From NCBI GenBank assembly GCA_903894655.1, contig CAITQY010000042.1, positions 1 to 9,601 on the forward strand: a stretch of DNA of 9,601 bases, read 5' to 3'. Both the position numbers and the translations under genes were made by a program. This DNA comes from an uncultured Gemmatimonadota bacterium (GTDB lineage: Bacteria > Gemmatimonadota > Gemmatimonadetes > Gemmatimonadales > Gemmatimonadaceae). The notes beneath the pieces were generated by a model. It ran no database searches. It saw nothing but the letters and a program-made list of their open reading frames with translations, and was not told the origin of the DNA. Positions 1-5,735 of this stretch are shown here, piece by piece (the first letter of the stretch is position 1; every line of letters begins with the position of its first letter).

Positions 1-1
1 C

Positions 2-220
2 GATTTCACTGGTGCCAACGCCTATGTCTGGCCGTCAGCAGAGGGGCGCGTTCGCGGTGAATCGCTCGAACCGCTGTATGCGGGAGCCGTGCACACGGCA
101 ACCGCGAATCCTGCCCTGTACGAGCTCCTCGCACTGGTAGACGCGCTACGCGCCGGACGCGCGCGCGAACGACAGCGGGCCCGTGACCATCTCCGGCATC
201 GGCTCGGCGCGGCGACATGA
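2..220 (+). CDS. C-terminal end of an unrecognised protein (partial)
   Basis: An open frame enters from the left edge and ends at the TGA at 218-220, giving the last 72 residues of a protein. The visible part has a short beta-like stretch (ANAYVWPSAEGRVRGE) and then a long, strongly helical, charged tail (PALYELLALVDALRAGRARE...). Such a tail would suit a helical C-terminal domain of a small regulatory or toxin-antitoxin-type protein, but I do not recognise the family. The stop overlaps an ATG (ATGA, 217-220), and another ATG follows at 224 in the same frame. This close spacing suggests it was co-transcribed with the nucleotidyltransferase-like fragment downstream. That the frame is real is inferred from its coherent protein-like composition up to the stop. 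The start lies outside the window. Confidence 0.6.
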   Translation, partial: DFTGANAYVWPSAEGRVRGESLEPLYAGAVHTATANPALYELLALVDALRAGRARERQRARDHLRHRLGAAT

Positions 221-223
221 CAG

Positions 224-355
224 ATGGTGCCGTTCTTCATCACCGACCGCGGCCTGCATCGCATGCGTCCTACCGACGACGTCGACGTCGTCGTGGAGTG
301 CCGCACCCGACATGCATATCACGAGTTCGCCCGCGCTTTGTGCGTACAGGGGACT
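224..355 (+). pseudogene. Truncated nucleotidyltransferase (AbiEii-like) remnant
   Basis: Starting at the ATG at 224 the frame reads MVPFFITDRGLHRMRPTDDVDVVVE, then a helical stretch CRTRHAYHEFARAL. The R-x-T-x-D-V-D-V-V-V-E pattern with a following amphipathic helix is typical of the metal-binding strand of small nucleotidyltransferases of the AbiEii / MNT-like type, where the paired aspartates bind the metal. In those proteins a glycine-rich GG motif lies upstream and a further 100 or more residues follow. Here the GG motif is absent, and after about residue 44 (near 355) the frame turns into arginine-rich sequence without family character, running to 454 and overlapping the opposite-strand gene that ends at 366. 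I read this as a decayed or truncated copy. It could also be a fortuitous resemblance. The endpoint is approximate. Confidence 0.4.
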
Positions 356-365
356 CCATCACGCC

Positions 366-872
366 CTATTCCGTGTAGGTCGCGGCGTCCTGTGGTTGTG
401 CGGGTACGTCGGGGTACACCCACGGATACTGCGCTTCGCGCCCCGCGCGAATGAGCGCCACCAGCTGCCTGTCACCACCACACGCGGCCGGCGCCCACCG
501 CTTCTCCCTTTCCGGATCGCCCGCCTCCCACGACACCAGTTCGTCGGTCGACGCGTCGAACGCCACGAAGAACTGGGCCGGCGACCGCGTATGCTGAACC
601 ACGTCATGGTGGCGCAGATCGATCAGCGCAGGATCGAGCAGCGCCGCGCGAATCCCGGATGGCATCACCGGAGCGATGTCTACCGGTGTCCGATGGTGCC
701 GATCGGCGAGGGCCAACTCGCGCTCGACGCGAAGCGATTGAATCGCATCATACGCCTGTCGGGATTCGCTGTGCGGAGCCGGCACGGGGCCGAGCCCGTG
801 CACCCACGCCAGCACGTGCGTCGCAGACAGCCCCACGGTGCGCCGAGCGTCCTGATCGTCCGAGCTATTCAC
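366..872 (-). CDS. Hypothetical protein, 168 aa, second gene of a two-gene operon
   Basis: I do not recognise this protein. I chose the GTG at 872 as start: it is the first plausible start after the upstream gene's stop (TAG 890-892), leaving a 17-nt gap. The open frame extends much further upstream, but that part is out of frame with, and antisense-like to, the better supported 101-aa gene. No strong Shine-Dalgarno precedes the GTG, so the start is uncertain; another GTG lies 12 codons in. The protein is soluble-looking, without a signal peptide or membrane segment. A helical segment at about residues 35-57 is rich in Arg and Glu. A strand-like segment QFFVAFDASTDELVSWEAGD lies at about 100-119, followed by a tail with YPWVYPDVPAQP near 149-160. 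The acidic/aromatic C-terminal half has the look of a small alpha/beta domain, but I assign no function. Its partner is the 101-aa gene just upstream. Confidence 0.6.
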   Translation of the reverse strand: MNSSDDQDARRTVGLSATHVLAWVHGLGPVPAPHSESRQAYDAIQSLRVERELALADRHHRTPVDIAPVMPSGIRAALLDPALIDLRHHDVVQHTRSPAQFFVAFDASTDELVSWEAGDPEREKRWAPAACGGDRQLVALIRAGREAQYPWVYPDVPAQPQDAATYTE

Positions 873-889
873 CCGATCGACCGTCGCAA

Positions 890-1195
890 CTACTTCTTCG
901 CCTGCAGCACCCGCGTCAGCAACGACTCCCAGATGGCGTCCAGCTTTTCGATGCCGGCCGTGTCGACCGACGCGGGATCCAGCCGATTCGACAACCGACG
1001 CCGGTTGCGGTGATACGATTTCTCGTACCGCGCCTCGGCCTGGTCGCTCGGCAGGTTCTTCGCATACCAGCCCGCCACAACAGCGAGCGTGGCCTCGTTC
1101 CACTCGGACGCGGGAAGCGACAGGTCCTCGTACTTGAGGACGAGTTCCCATTCAAAAGAGCGATGCTCCGCGGTAAACGAGCTCTGATCGGACAT
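890..1195 (-). CDS. Hypothetical protein, 101 aa, first gene of a two-gene operon
   Basis: I recognise no family. The ATG at 1195 is strongly supported by a GAGGAGT ribosome binding site 6 nt upstream; the frame is open further upstream to 1411 but that extension has no comparable site and low-complexity character. The product is small, charged and probably all-helical. An N-terminal SFEWELVLKYEDLSLPASEW (residues 13-32) is followed by a helix ATLAVVAGWYAKNLP (35-49), a very basic stretch YEKSYHRNRRRLSNRL (57-72) and a C-terminal helix ending LLTRVLQAKK. The central basic patch could contact nucleic acid, but this is only a possibility. It is transcribed divergently from the 46-aa gene/S9 peptidase pair and is followed after 17 nt by the 168-aa gene, so the two are probably one transcription unit. 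Confidence 0.75.
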   Translation of the reverse strand: MSDQSSFTAEHRSFEWELVLKYEDLSLPASEWNEATLAVVAGWYAKNLPSDQAEARYEKSYHRNRRRLSNRLDPASVDTAGIEKLDAIWESLLTRVLQAKK

Positions 1196-1425
1196 CGAGC
1201 GACTCCTCGGCAGGCGATGGGATGGGTCGTGCGCGACGCACTCCGCCGCAGCCATCGGGAAAACTAGTGCCTGATACCACACCGCGGTGCCACGCCGTGC
1301 CCGGCTGGACCGATCTTTCGCGGGTGGTCGGCTGCCGGTGGCGGTGATTACGTCCTTGCGGATGCCAGTGAGGGACGCGTTCCTTAGCAGATCCCGACCC
1401 GTTCCCCACACGTACCAGCCGAGCC
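1196..1425. other. Divergent intergenic region between the unknown operon and the 46-aa/S9 pair
   Basis: This 230-bp stretch must carry the promoters of both divergent units. Apart from the GAGGAGT ribosome binding site at its left end I see no convincing -35/-10 pair, no strong hairpin and no coding frame with protein-like composition. Open frames cross it on both strands, but they have low-complexity Arg/Ser/Pro-rich translations. Confidence 0.5.
1202..1208 (-). promoter_or_regulatory. Ribosome binding site (GAGGAGT) that decides the start of the 101-aa gene
   Basis: Read on the minus strand, GAGGAGT lies 6 nt before the ATG at 1195. It is among the strongest Shine-Dalgarno matches in the window. 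It fixes the start of the 101-aa gene against several upstream in-frame alternatives. Confidence 0.7.
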
Positions 1426-1566
1426 ATGGCCACCGAGCACACGCCCAGCCGCAACGACGAGGAATACTTCGCCTGCGTCGACGCCGACCGCCGGGAAGCG
1501 CTGCGCGCCAAGGTCGATGCCGAACACGGTGGTTTTGTCACGAACTTGCTCAACATCTTCAAGTAA
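1426..1566 (+). CDS. Small 46-aa protein, coupled to the S9 peptidase
   Basis: The ATG at 1426 opens a 46-codon frame ending in TAA at 1564-1566. The product is acidic and helical (SRNDEEYFACVDADRREALR), then ends HGGFVTNLLNIFK. The N-terminal pattern S-R-N-D-E-E-Y-F...D-A resembles, to my eye, the leader helix that precedes the zinc ribbon in zf-TFIIB-type small proteins, and the end resembles the C-terminal tail of such proteins. The Cys-x2-Cys ribbon itself is absent, so this may be an internally deleted or separate short relative. That is inference from memory of the family pattern. The gene is 9 nt upstream of the S9 peptidase start, and its stop codon overlaps that gene's Shine-Dalgarno, which implies translational coupling. 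Its own ribosome binding site is weak. There are no membrane segments. Confidence 0.55.
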   Translation: MATEHTPSRNDEEYFACVDADRREALRAKVDAEHGGFVTNLLNIFK

Positions 1567-1570
1567 GAGG
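1565..1570 (+). promoter_or_regulatory. Ribosome binding site (AAGAGG) of the S9 peptidase, overlapping the upstream stop
   Basis: AAGAGG lies 5 nt before the ATG at 1576 and shares bases with the TAA stop (1564-1566) of the 46-aa gene. Ribosomes terminating on the small gene would be placed on the peptidase initiation site, the usual arrangement for translational coupling. Confidence 0.6.
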
Positions 1571-1575
1571 CTGTC

Positions 1576-3651
1576 ATGTCGCTCCGTTTGCGTCCGTCCG
1601 CTGTACTCATCGCGGCCTGTATTACCGTGCCGTCGCTCGCACGTGCCCAGGCCAAAGGCCTCGACGAAAGTGACATCATGCGTCTCAAGTCGGTTGGCGG
1701 CGTGGCGATGGCGCCCGACGGCGCGCGCGTGCTCTACGCCATCAGTGCGTGGGAGCATCCGAACGCCAAGGGCGACACCGCGCTCGGCGATCGCCATGAA
1801 CGTCGTTCGCATGTGTTCATGGTGCCGGCCGCTGGTGGCGCGCCGCGTCAGCTCACCTTTGGTGAGCGCGGTGAAAGCCAAGCGCAGTGGTCACCCGATG
1901 GGCGCACGATTTCCTTCGTAACCGCGCGCGGCACCGGTACCGGTGACGACGCCCCGAAGCCGCAGGTCTGGCTCCTGCCGGCCGATGGTGGCGAGTCGCG
2001 TCAGCTCACCACGGTTCGTGATGGGGTGTCGTCGTATGTGTGGTCGCCCGATGGATCGCGCCTCGCGATCGTGACCACCGATACCCTCACGCGCGAGCAG
2101 GAAGCGAAGCTCCGTCGTCGCGATGACCCCAAGGTGTACGAAGACGACTTCCGTCTCAATCATATCTGGGTGGTGGATGTAGCCTCGGGGAAGGCCACCA
2201 AGGTGACGTCGGGGGCGTACACCGTGAGCGGTGTGCCGAACTGGTCGCCCGACGGGAAGAAGCTGGGCTTCCGCGCGTCGCCCACGCCGATGATCCGCGA
2301 CGAACGCGGCAATGCGTACGTGGTGGATGTGGCCTCGCTGGCCCTCGATGCGATCACGACCACGAACGACGCCGAATCGGCACCGCAGTTCTCGCCCGAT
2401 GGCAAGACGTTGGCGTTCACGATGCTCCCGCACGAGATGGCGCCGCACAAGGACGGCATCATGCCGCGCACGCTGCGGAACGCCCGATTGGTCACGTTCG
2501 ACCTCGCCACACGCGCGATCACCAATCATGCGCGCGCCGACTTTGACGTGAGCCCGGGCGCGCCGCGTTGGTCGCCCGATGGCAAGCAGCTGTGGTTCAC
2601 GGCCAGTGATCGCGTGTGGAATTCGTTGTATGCGTACGACGTGGCGAGCAAGAGCTACAGCAAGCGCACGAAGGACGTGTTGGTGCAGGGGCTCTCGCCG
2701 AACAGCGACGGCAGCACACTGGCCATGGTGCTCGACACACCCGACCTGCCGGGCGAAGTGTACGTGCAGAAGGGCAGTGCGGCGCCCACGCGCATCACCA
2801 CCACCAACGCGTGGCTCAGCGAACGCGCCCTCGGCGAGTCGCGCGTGATGACGTGGAAGTCGAAGGACGGCCGCGAAGTGGAAGGCGTGCTGCTGCTGCC
2901 GGTGGGCTACCGGGAAGGCATGAAGGTGCCGCTCGTGGTCTCGGCGCACGGTGGACCGACCGGCGCGCACACCAACGGCTTCAAGGCCGGCACGAGCCCC
3001 GGGCAGACGTACGCGGCGCGCGGCTGGGCGGTGTTCTATCCGAACCCGCGCGGCTCCACCGGCTACGGCGAATGGTGGATGCACGCCAACACCGGTGACT
3101 GGGGTGGCGGCGATTATCGCGACATCATGACCGGCGTGGATGACCTCATCAAGCGCGGCATTGCCGACTCCACGCGCATGGCGTTCGAGGGCTGGAGCTA
3201 CGGCGGCTACATGACGTCGTGGGTGGTGTCGCAGACCGGACGCTTCAAGGCCGCCATGATGGGCGCCGGCCTACCGTCGCTGCTGTCGATGGCCGGCACC
3301 ACGGATATTCCGGGCTACATCAACACCTTCTTCGGTGATCCGCAGTACGACGGCTCGATCGTGAACGCGAACATCCGGAAGTACCTCGAGCGCTCGGGCA
3401 TCAGCTACAGCGACAAGGTCACCACGCCGCTCCTGATTCTGCACGGTGGCAACGACGAACGCGTGCCGATCGGTCAGCCGATGGAGTTCTACCGCGCGCT
3501 CAAGGATCGCGGCAAGACCACGGAGCTGGTGTTCTATCCGCGCGAGGGGCACGGCTTCACCGAGTACTATCACCAGATGGACCGCATGAAGCGCGAGTAC
3601 GAATGGATCGCGCGCTTCACGCTGGGCAACACGGTGAAGACCGCGATGTAG
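1576..3651 (+). CDS. Secreted S9 family serine peptidase (acylaminoacyl peptidase/oligopeptidase type)
   Basis: The 691-residue product probably cleaves short peptides outside the cytoplasm. An N-terminal signal peptide (basic residues 4-6, hydrophobic 9-18) ends in LARA|Q, cleavage after about residue 24. An I-A-A-C at 12-15 also fits a lipobox, so a lipoprotein is possible. Seven copies of the propeller motif [W/M/F/L]-x-P-D-G or a variant start at residues 45, 105, 156, 223, 272, 332 and 373, matching a seven-bladed beta-propeller. The alpha/beta-hydrolase domain follows from about 420, with HGGP in its first part. The catalytic triad is visible: Ser541 in GWSYGGY, Asp627 in GGNDERVP and His659 in EGHGF. 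Length and order match prolyl oligopeptidase family enzymes of the S9C type. The start is supported by the AAGAGG site and the signal peptide. It follows the 46-aa gene by 9 nt. Exact substrate specificity cannot be read from the sequence. Confidence 0.95.
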   Translation: MSLRLRPSAVLIAACITVPSLARAQAKGLDESDIMRLKSVGGVAMAPDGARVLYAISAWEHPNAKGDTALGDRHERRSHVFMVPAAGGAPRQLTFGERGESQAQWSPDGRTISFVTARGTGTGDDAPKPQVWLLPADGGESRQLTTVRDGVSSYVWSPDGSRLAIVTTDTLTREQEAKLRRRDDPKVYEDDFRLNHIWVVDVASGKATKVTSGAYTVSGVPNWSPDGKKLGFRASPTPMIRDERGNAYVVDVASLALDAITTTNDAESAPQFSPDGKTLAFTMLPHEMAPHKDGIMPRTLRNARLVTFDLATRAITNHARADFDVSPGAPRWSPDGKQLWFTASDRVWNSLYAYDVASKSYSKRTKDVLVQGLSPNSDGSTLAMVLDTPDLPGEVYVQKGSAAPTRITTTNAWLSERALGESRVMTWKSKDGREVEGVLLLPVGYREGMKVPLVVSAHGGPTGAHTNGFKAGTSPGQTYAARGWAVFYPNPRGSTGYGEWWMHANTGDWGGGDYRDIMTGVDDLIKRGIADSTRMAFEGWSYGGYMTSWVVSQTGRFKAAMMGAGLPSLLSMAGTTDIPGYINTFFGDPQYDGSIVNANIRKYLERSGISYSDKVTTPLLILHGGNDERVPIGQPMEFYRALKDRGKTTELVFYPREGHGFTEYYHQMDRMKREYEWIARFTLGNTVKTAM

Positions 3652-3706
3652 TTCGCTTGGCAGTGCGTGGGTGGGAACGTTGAAACGGCGGGCGGGTTGA
3701 TCTGGT

Positions 3707-4465
3707 GTGACTACACCCGATCAAGTCGCCCGTCGTCCGTTCCTCACCGCCGAATGGCGGTATCTCGTGATGCTGAACTACGAGATCCCACCGGCCGTGC
3801 TCGAACCACTCGTGCCGCAGCACACGGTGCTCGATCTGTTCGAGAAGCGCGCCCTGGCGAGCATCGTGGGCTTCCGCTTCTTGAACACCCGTGTGCTTGG
3901 TGTGCCCGTCCCGTTTCACCGTGATTTTGACGAAGTGAATCTGCGCTTCTACGTGAGGCGCCCAATGCCCGATGGGTCGGCTCGTCGCGGCGTGGTGTTC
4001 GTGCGCGAACTCGTGCCCAGGGCGGCGATCGCCTACACGGCGCGGCTGTTCTACAACGAGCCCTACACGGCGGTGCCGATGCACAGCCGCGTGCCGCCCA
4101 CGCTCATCGCGTCGCCGGGACGCCTGCTCTACGGCTGGTTCGCTCAGGCGCAGCATCAACAGGTGAGCGTGACGGCGGTCGGTGAAGCTCAGCCGTTAGT
4201 GCCTGGCTCGGAGTCAGAGTTCATCGCCGAGCACTATTGGGGCTACACGCGGCAGCGGGATGGCAGTACGGTGGAGTATCAGGTGGCGCATCCCTCGTGG
4301 CGCGTCTGGCCGGGAGCGGCTCCGTCGTTCGAGGCGGATGTGCACGGCCTGTATGGGGCGGCGTTCGACGCGCCGTTGTCGAGGCCGCCACGCTCGATGT
4401 TCGTGGCTGAGGGGTCGCAGGTTACGGTGTATCGTCCCACGCGTTTGCCCGTGGTCCGCCGATGA
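3707..4465 (+). CDS. DUF2071 domain protein (YqjF-like)
   Basis: The 252-residue product matches the DUF2071 / YqjF family in length and motifs: an early Trp in AEWRYLVMLNYEIPP (Trp17), then LEPLVPQHTVLDLF (32-45), GFRFLNTRVLGVPVPFH (55-71), and the signature-like DFDEVNLRFYVR (73-84). YTARLFYNEPY (110-120) is also typical. The family is widespread and of unknown biochemical function; the fold is related to acetoacetate decarboxylase-like proteins as I recall. No signal peptide or membrane segments are seen, so it is probably cytoplasmic. The start is a GTG at 3707, with only G-rich sequence upstream and no clear Shine-Dalgarno; no better in-frame start exists because the family motif begins about 12 residues in. 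It lies 55 nt after the S9 peptidase and may be read through from it. The gene ends convergently with TauE. Confidence 0.88.
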   Translation: MTTPDQVARRPFLTAEWRYLVMLNYEIPPAVLEPLVPQHTVLDLFEKRALASIVGFRFLNTRVLGVPVPFHRDFDEVNLRFYVRRPMPDGSARRGVVFVRELVPRAAIAYTARLFYNEPYTAVPMHSRVPPTLIASPGRLLYGWFAQAQHQQVSVTAVGEAQPLVPGSESEFIAEHYWGYTRQRDGSTVEYQVAHPSWRVWPGAAPSFEADVHGLYGAAFDAPLSRPPRSMFVAEGSQVTVYRPTRLPVVRR

Positions 4466-4493
4466 CCATCACTCGCCGCTGGTGTCGCCCGCA

Positions 4494-4524
4494 TGCGACG
4501 GACACAGACCGTGCCGCCGTCGCA
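4494..4524. terminator. Possible bidirectional terminator hairpin between convergent genes
   Basis: TGCGACGG (4494-4501) is a perfect inverted match to CCGTCGCA (4517-4524), giving an 8-bp GC-rich stem with a 15-nt loop. It lies in the 60-bp gap between the DUF2071 stop and the TauE stop, where a shared terminator is expected. There is no T-tract on either side, so this is not a canonical intrinsic terminator and may be chance in GC-rich DNA. Confidence 0.35.
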
Positions 4525-4525
4525 G

Positions 4526-5323
4526 TCAGCCCTTCGACACGAAGAGCCAGATGGCGCTGGAGAATCCAATCGCCGTGACCGCGTTGCGTACCCATACCTG
4601 CGGCACTTTCTGCGCGAGCCCGGACATGAGGTACCCACCGGCACTCGAGCCCACCGCCATCACCACACCGATCGGCCAGTTCACCTGACCCATCAGGGCA
4701 AAGGTGATCGCAGCGATGCCGTTGAAGCAGATGCCGTTGAAGTTCTTCAGGCCGTTCATTTGGTGAATGTTCGTGAGCCCCATGAAGCCGAACACCGCCA
4801 GCATCACGATCCCCGCGCCGGCACCGAAGTACCCGCCGTAAATGCCGACCGCAAATTGTGCGATCAGCATGCCGGTGGTTGGATTGAGGGGACGTTCGAC
4901 CACGCCGGTCGGCGACGCACTCGCGCGTGTGCGCAGGCGCTTCATCACGGGGCCTTGCAGGGCGAACAGCACCGTCGCGCCGAACACCAGCCAAGGCACG
5001 AGCGCGCGAAACTGTGCATCGGTGGTGGCCAGCAGGAGAGCGGCACCGATACCGCCACCGAGAATACTCGGGACGGCGAGTCGCATCGCCCAGCGTTCGG
5101 CACCGGCCAGTTGTCGTCGGTAGCCCCACATACTCGCCATCGATCCCGGCCACAGGGCCAGTGTGCTGGTGGCGTTGGCGGATACCGGTGGCACACCCAG
5201 CGCGAGCAGCGCCGGGAATGTGAGCAACGTGCCACCCCCGGCAATCGAGTTGACGGCGCCGCCGACCGCCGAGATGGCCGCGATGACGGCGAGTTGTGAA
5301 ACGGAGGGGCTGGTCAGCAGCAT
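4526..5323 (-). CDS. TauE/SafE family membrane permease
   Basis: The 265-residue product is a hydrophobic inner-membrane protein of the TauE/SafE (DUF81) family, which export small sulfur-containing or organic anions such as sulfite or sulfoacetate; the substrate here is not known. The internal duplication typical of the family is visible: first half AVGGAVNSIAGGGTLLTFP (19-37) followed by LGVPPVSANATSTLA (42-56), second half GIYGGYFGAGAGIVML (160-175) followed by HQMNGLKNF (187-195). About eight hydrophobic segments can be counted, with a basic cytoplasmic loop near residues 128-134 (KRLRTRA) between the halves. The ATG at 5323 has no clear Shine-Dalgarno. It is 11 nt downstream of the DUF423 stop, so it is very likely translated from the same mRNA. 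Confidence 0.93.
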   Translation of the reverse strand: MLLTSPSVSQLAVIAAISAVGGAVNSIAGGGTLLTFPALLALGVPPVSANATSTLALWPGSMASMWGYRRQLAGAERWAMRLAVPSILGGGIGAALLLATTDAQFRALVPWLVFGATVLFALQGPVMKRLRTRASASPTGVVERPLNPTTGMLIAQFAVGIYGGYFGAGAGIVMLAVFGFMGLTNIHQMNGLKNFNGICFNGIAAITFALMGQVNWPIGVVMAVGSSAGGYLMSGLAQKVPQVWVRNAVTAIGFSSAIWLFVSKG

Positions 5324-5334
5324 TCAGCGGCGCA

Positions 5335-5703
5335 CTATCGCCGCATCGCGGCGAGGGCCAAGCAGGCCCACCCCGCGATGAAGCACACACCGCCGAGCGG
5401 TGTGATGGCGCCAAGCGCCCGAATGCCGGTCAGCGTCATCGCGTACAGCGAGCCGGAGAAGAGGACGGTGCCTGCCAGGAAAAGCCAGCCGCTGGCGTTG
5501 GCCAGCGAACCCGGGAAGCGTGTGACGACCCACGCGGCCGCCAGCAGCGCGATGGCGTGGTACATCTGATAGCGGGCGCCGGTCTCAAACACTTCGAGCA
5601 GTCGTGGCTCGACGCGGGCCCGCAGGGCGTGCGCGCCGAACGCGCCGGCGGCGACGCCGATCGCGCCGGACACTGCGCCGATGATGATGAAGAGACGATC
5701 CAT
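5335..5703 (-). CDS. DUF423 family small membrane protein (YgdD-like)
   Basis: The 122-residue product has the DUF423 family length and hallmarks: GAFGAHAL (20-27) at the end of the first hydrophobic segment, and ARYQMYHAIALL (43-54) starting the second. Four membrane segments are visible at roughly residues 4-24, 46-61, 71-91 and 97-119, making it an inner-membrane protein. The family is broadly distributed and its molecular function is unknown. The start ATG at 5703 is 32 nt after the S9 peptidase stop, and its stop is 11 nt before the TauE start, so the three genes form a probable operon. Only a weak AGG lies upstream as a ribosome binding site. Confidence 0.93.
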   Translation of the reverse strand: MDRLFIIIGAVSGAIGVAAGAFGAHALRARVEPRLLEVFETGARYQMYHAIALLAAAWVVTRFPGSLANASGWLFLAGTVLFSGSLYAMTLTGIRALGAITPLGGVCFIAGWACLALAAMRR

Positions 5704-5735
5704 GTGCGAAACCTAGCGGGGGTGTGTGCCGGCTC

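Noticed and set aside
1196..1411. N-terminal extension of the 101-aa protein to a start at 1411
   Set aside because: The extension has no ribosome binding site and no protein-like pattern, while GAGGAGT sits correctly before the ATG at 1195.
1891..3084. 397-codon minus-strand open frame opposite the first S9 peptidase
   Set aside because: Arg/His-rich shadow frame without motifs; the plus strand has seven propeller motifs and the hydrolase domain.
4422..5414. 330-codon minus-strand frame overlapping TauE in another phase
   Set aside because: Low-complexity Arg/Gly/Ala translation; the TauE frame shows the full duplicated membrane family pattern.
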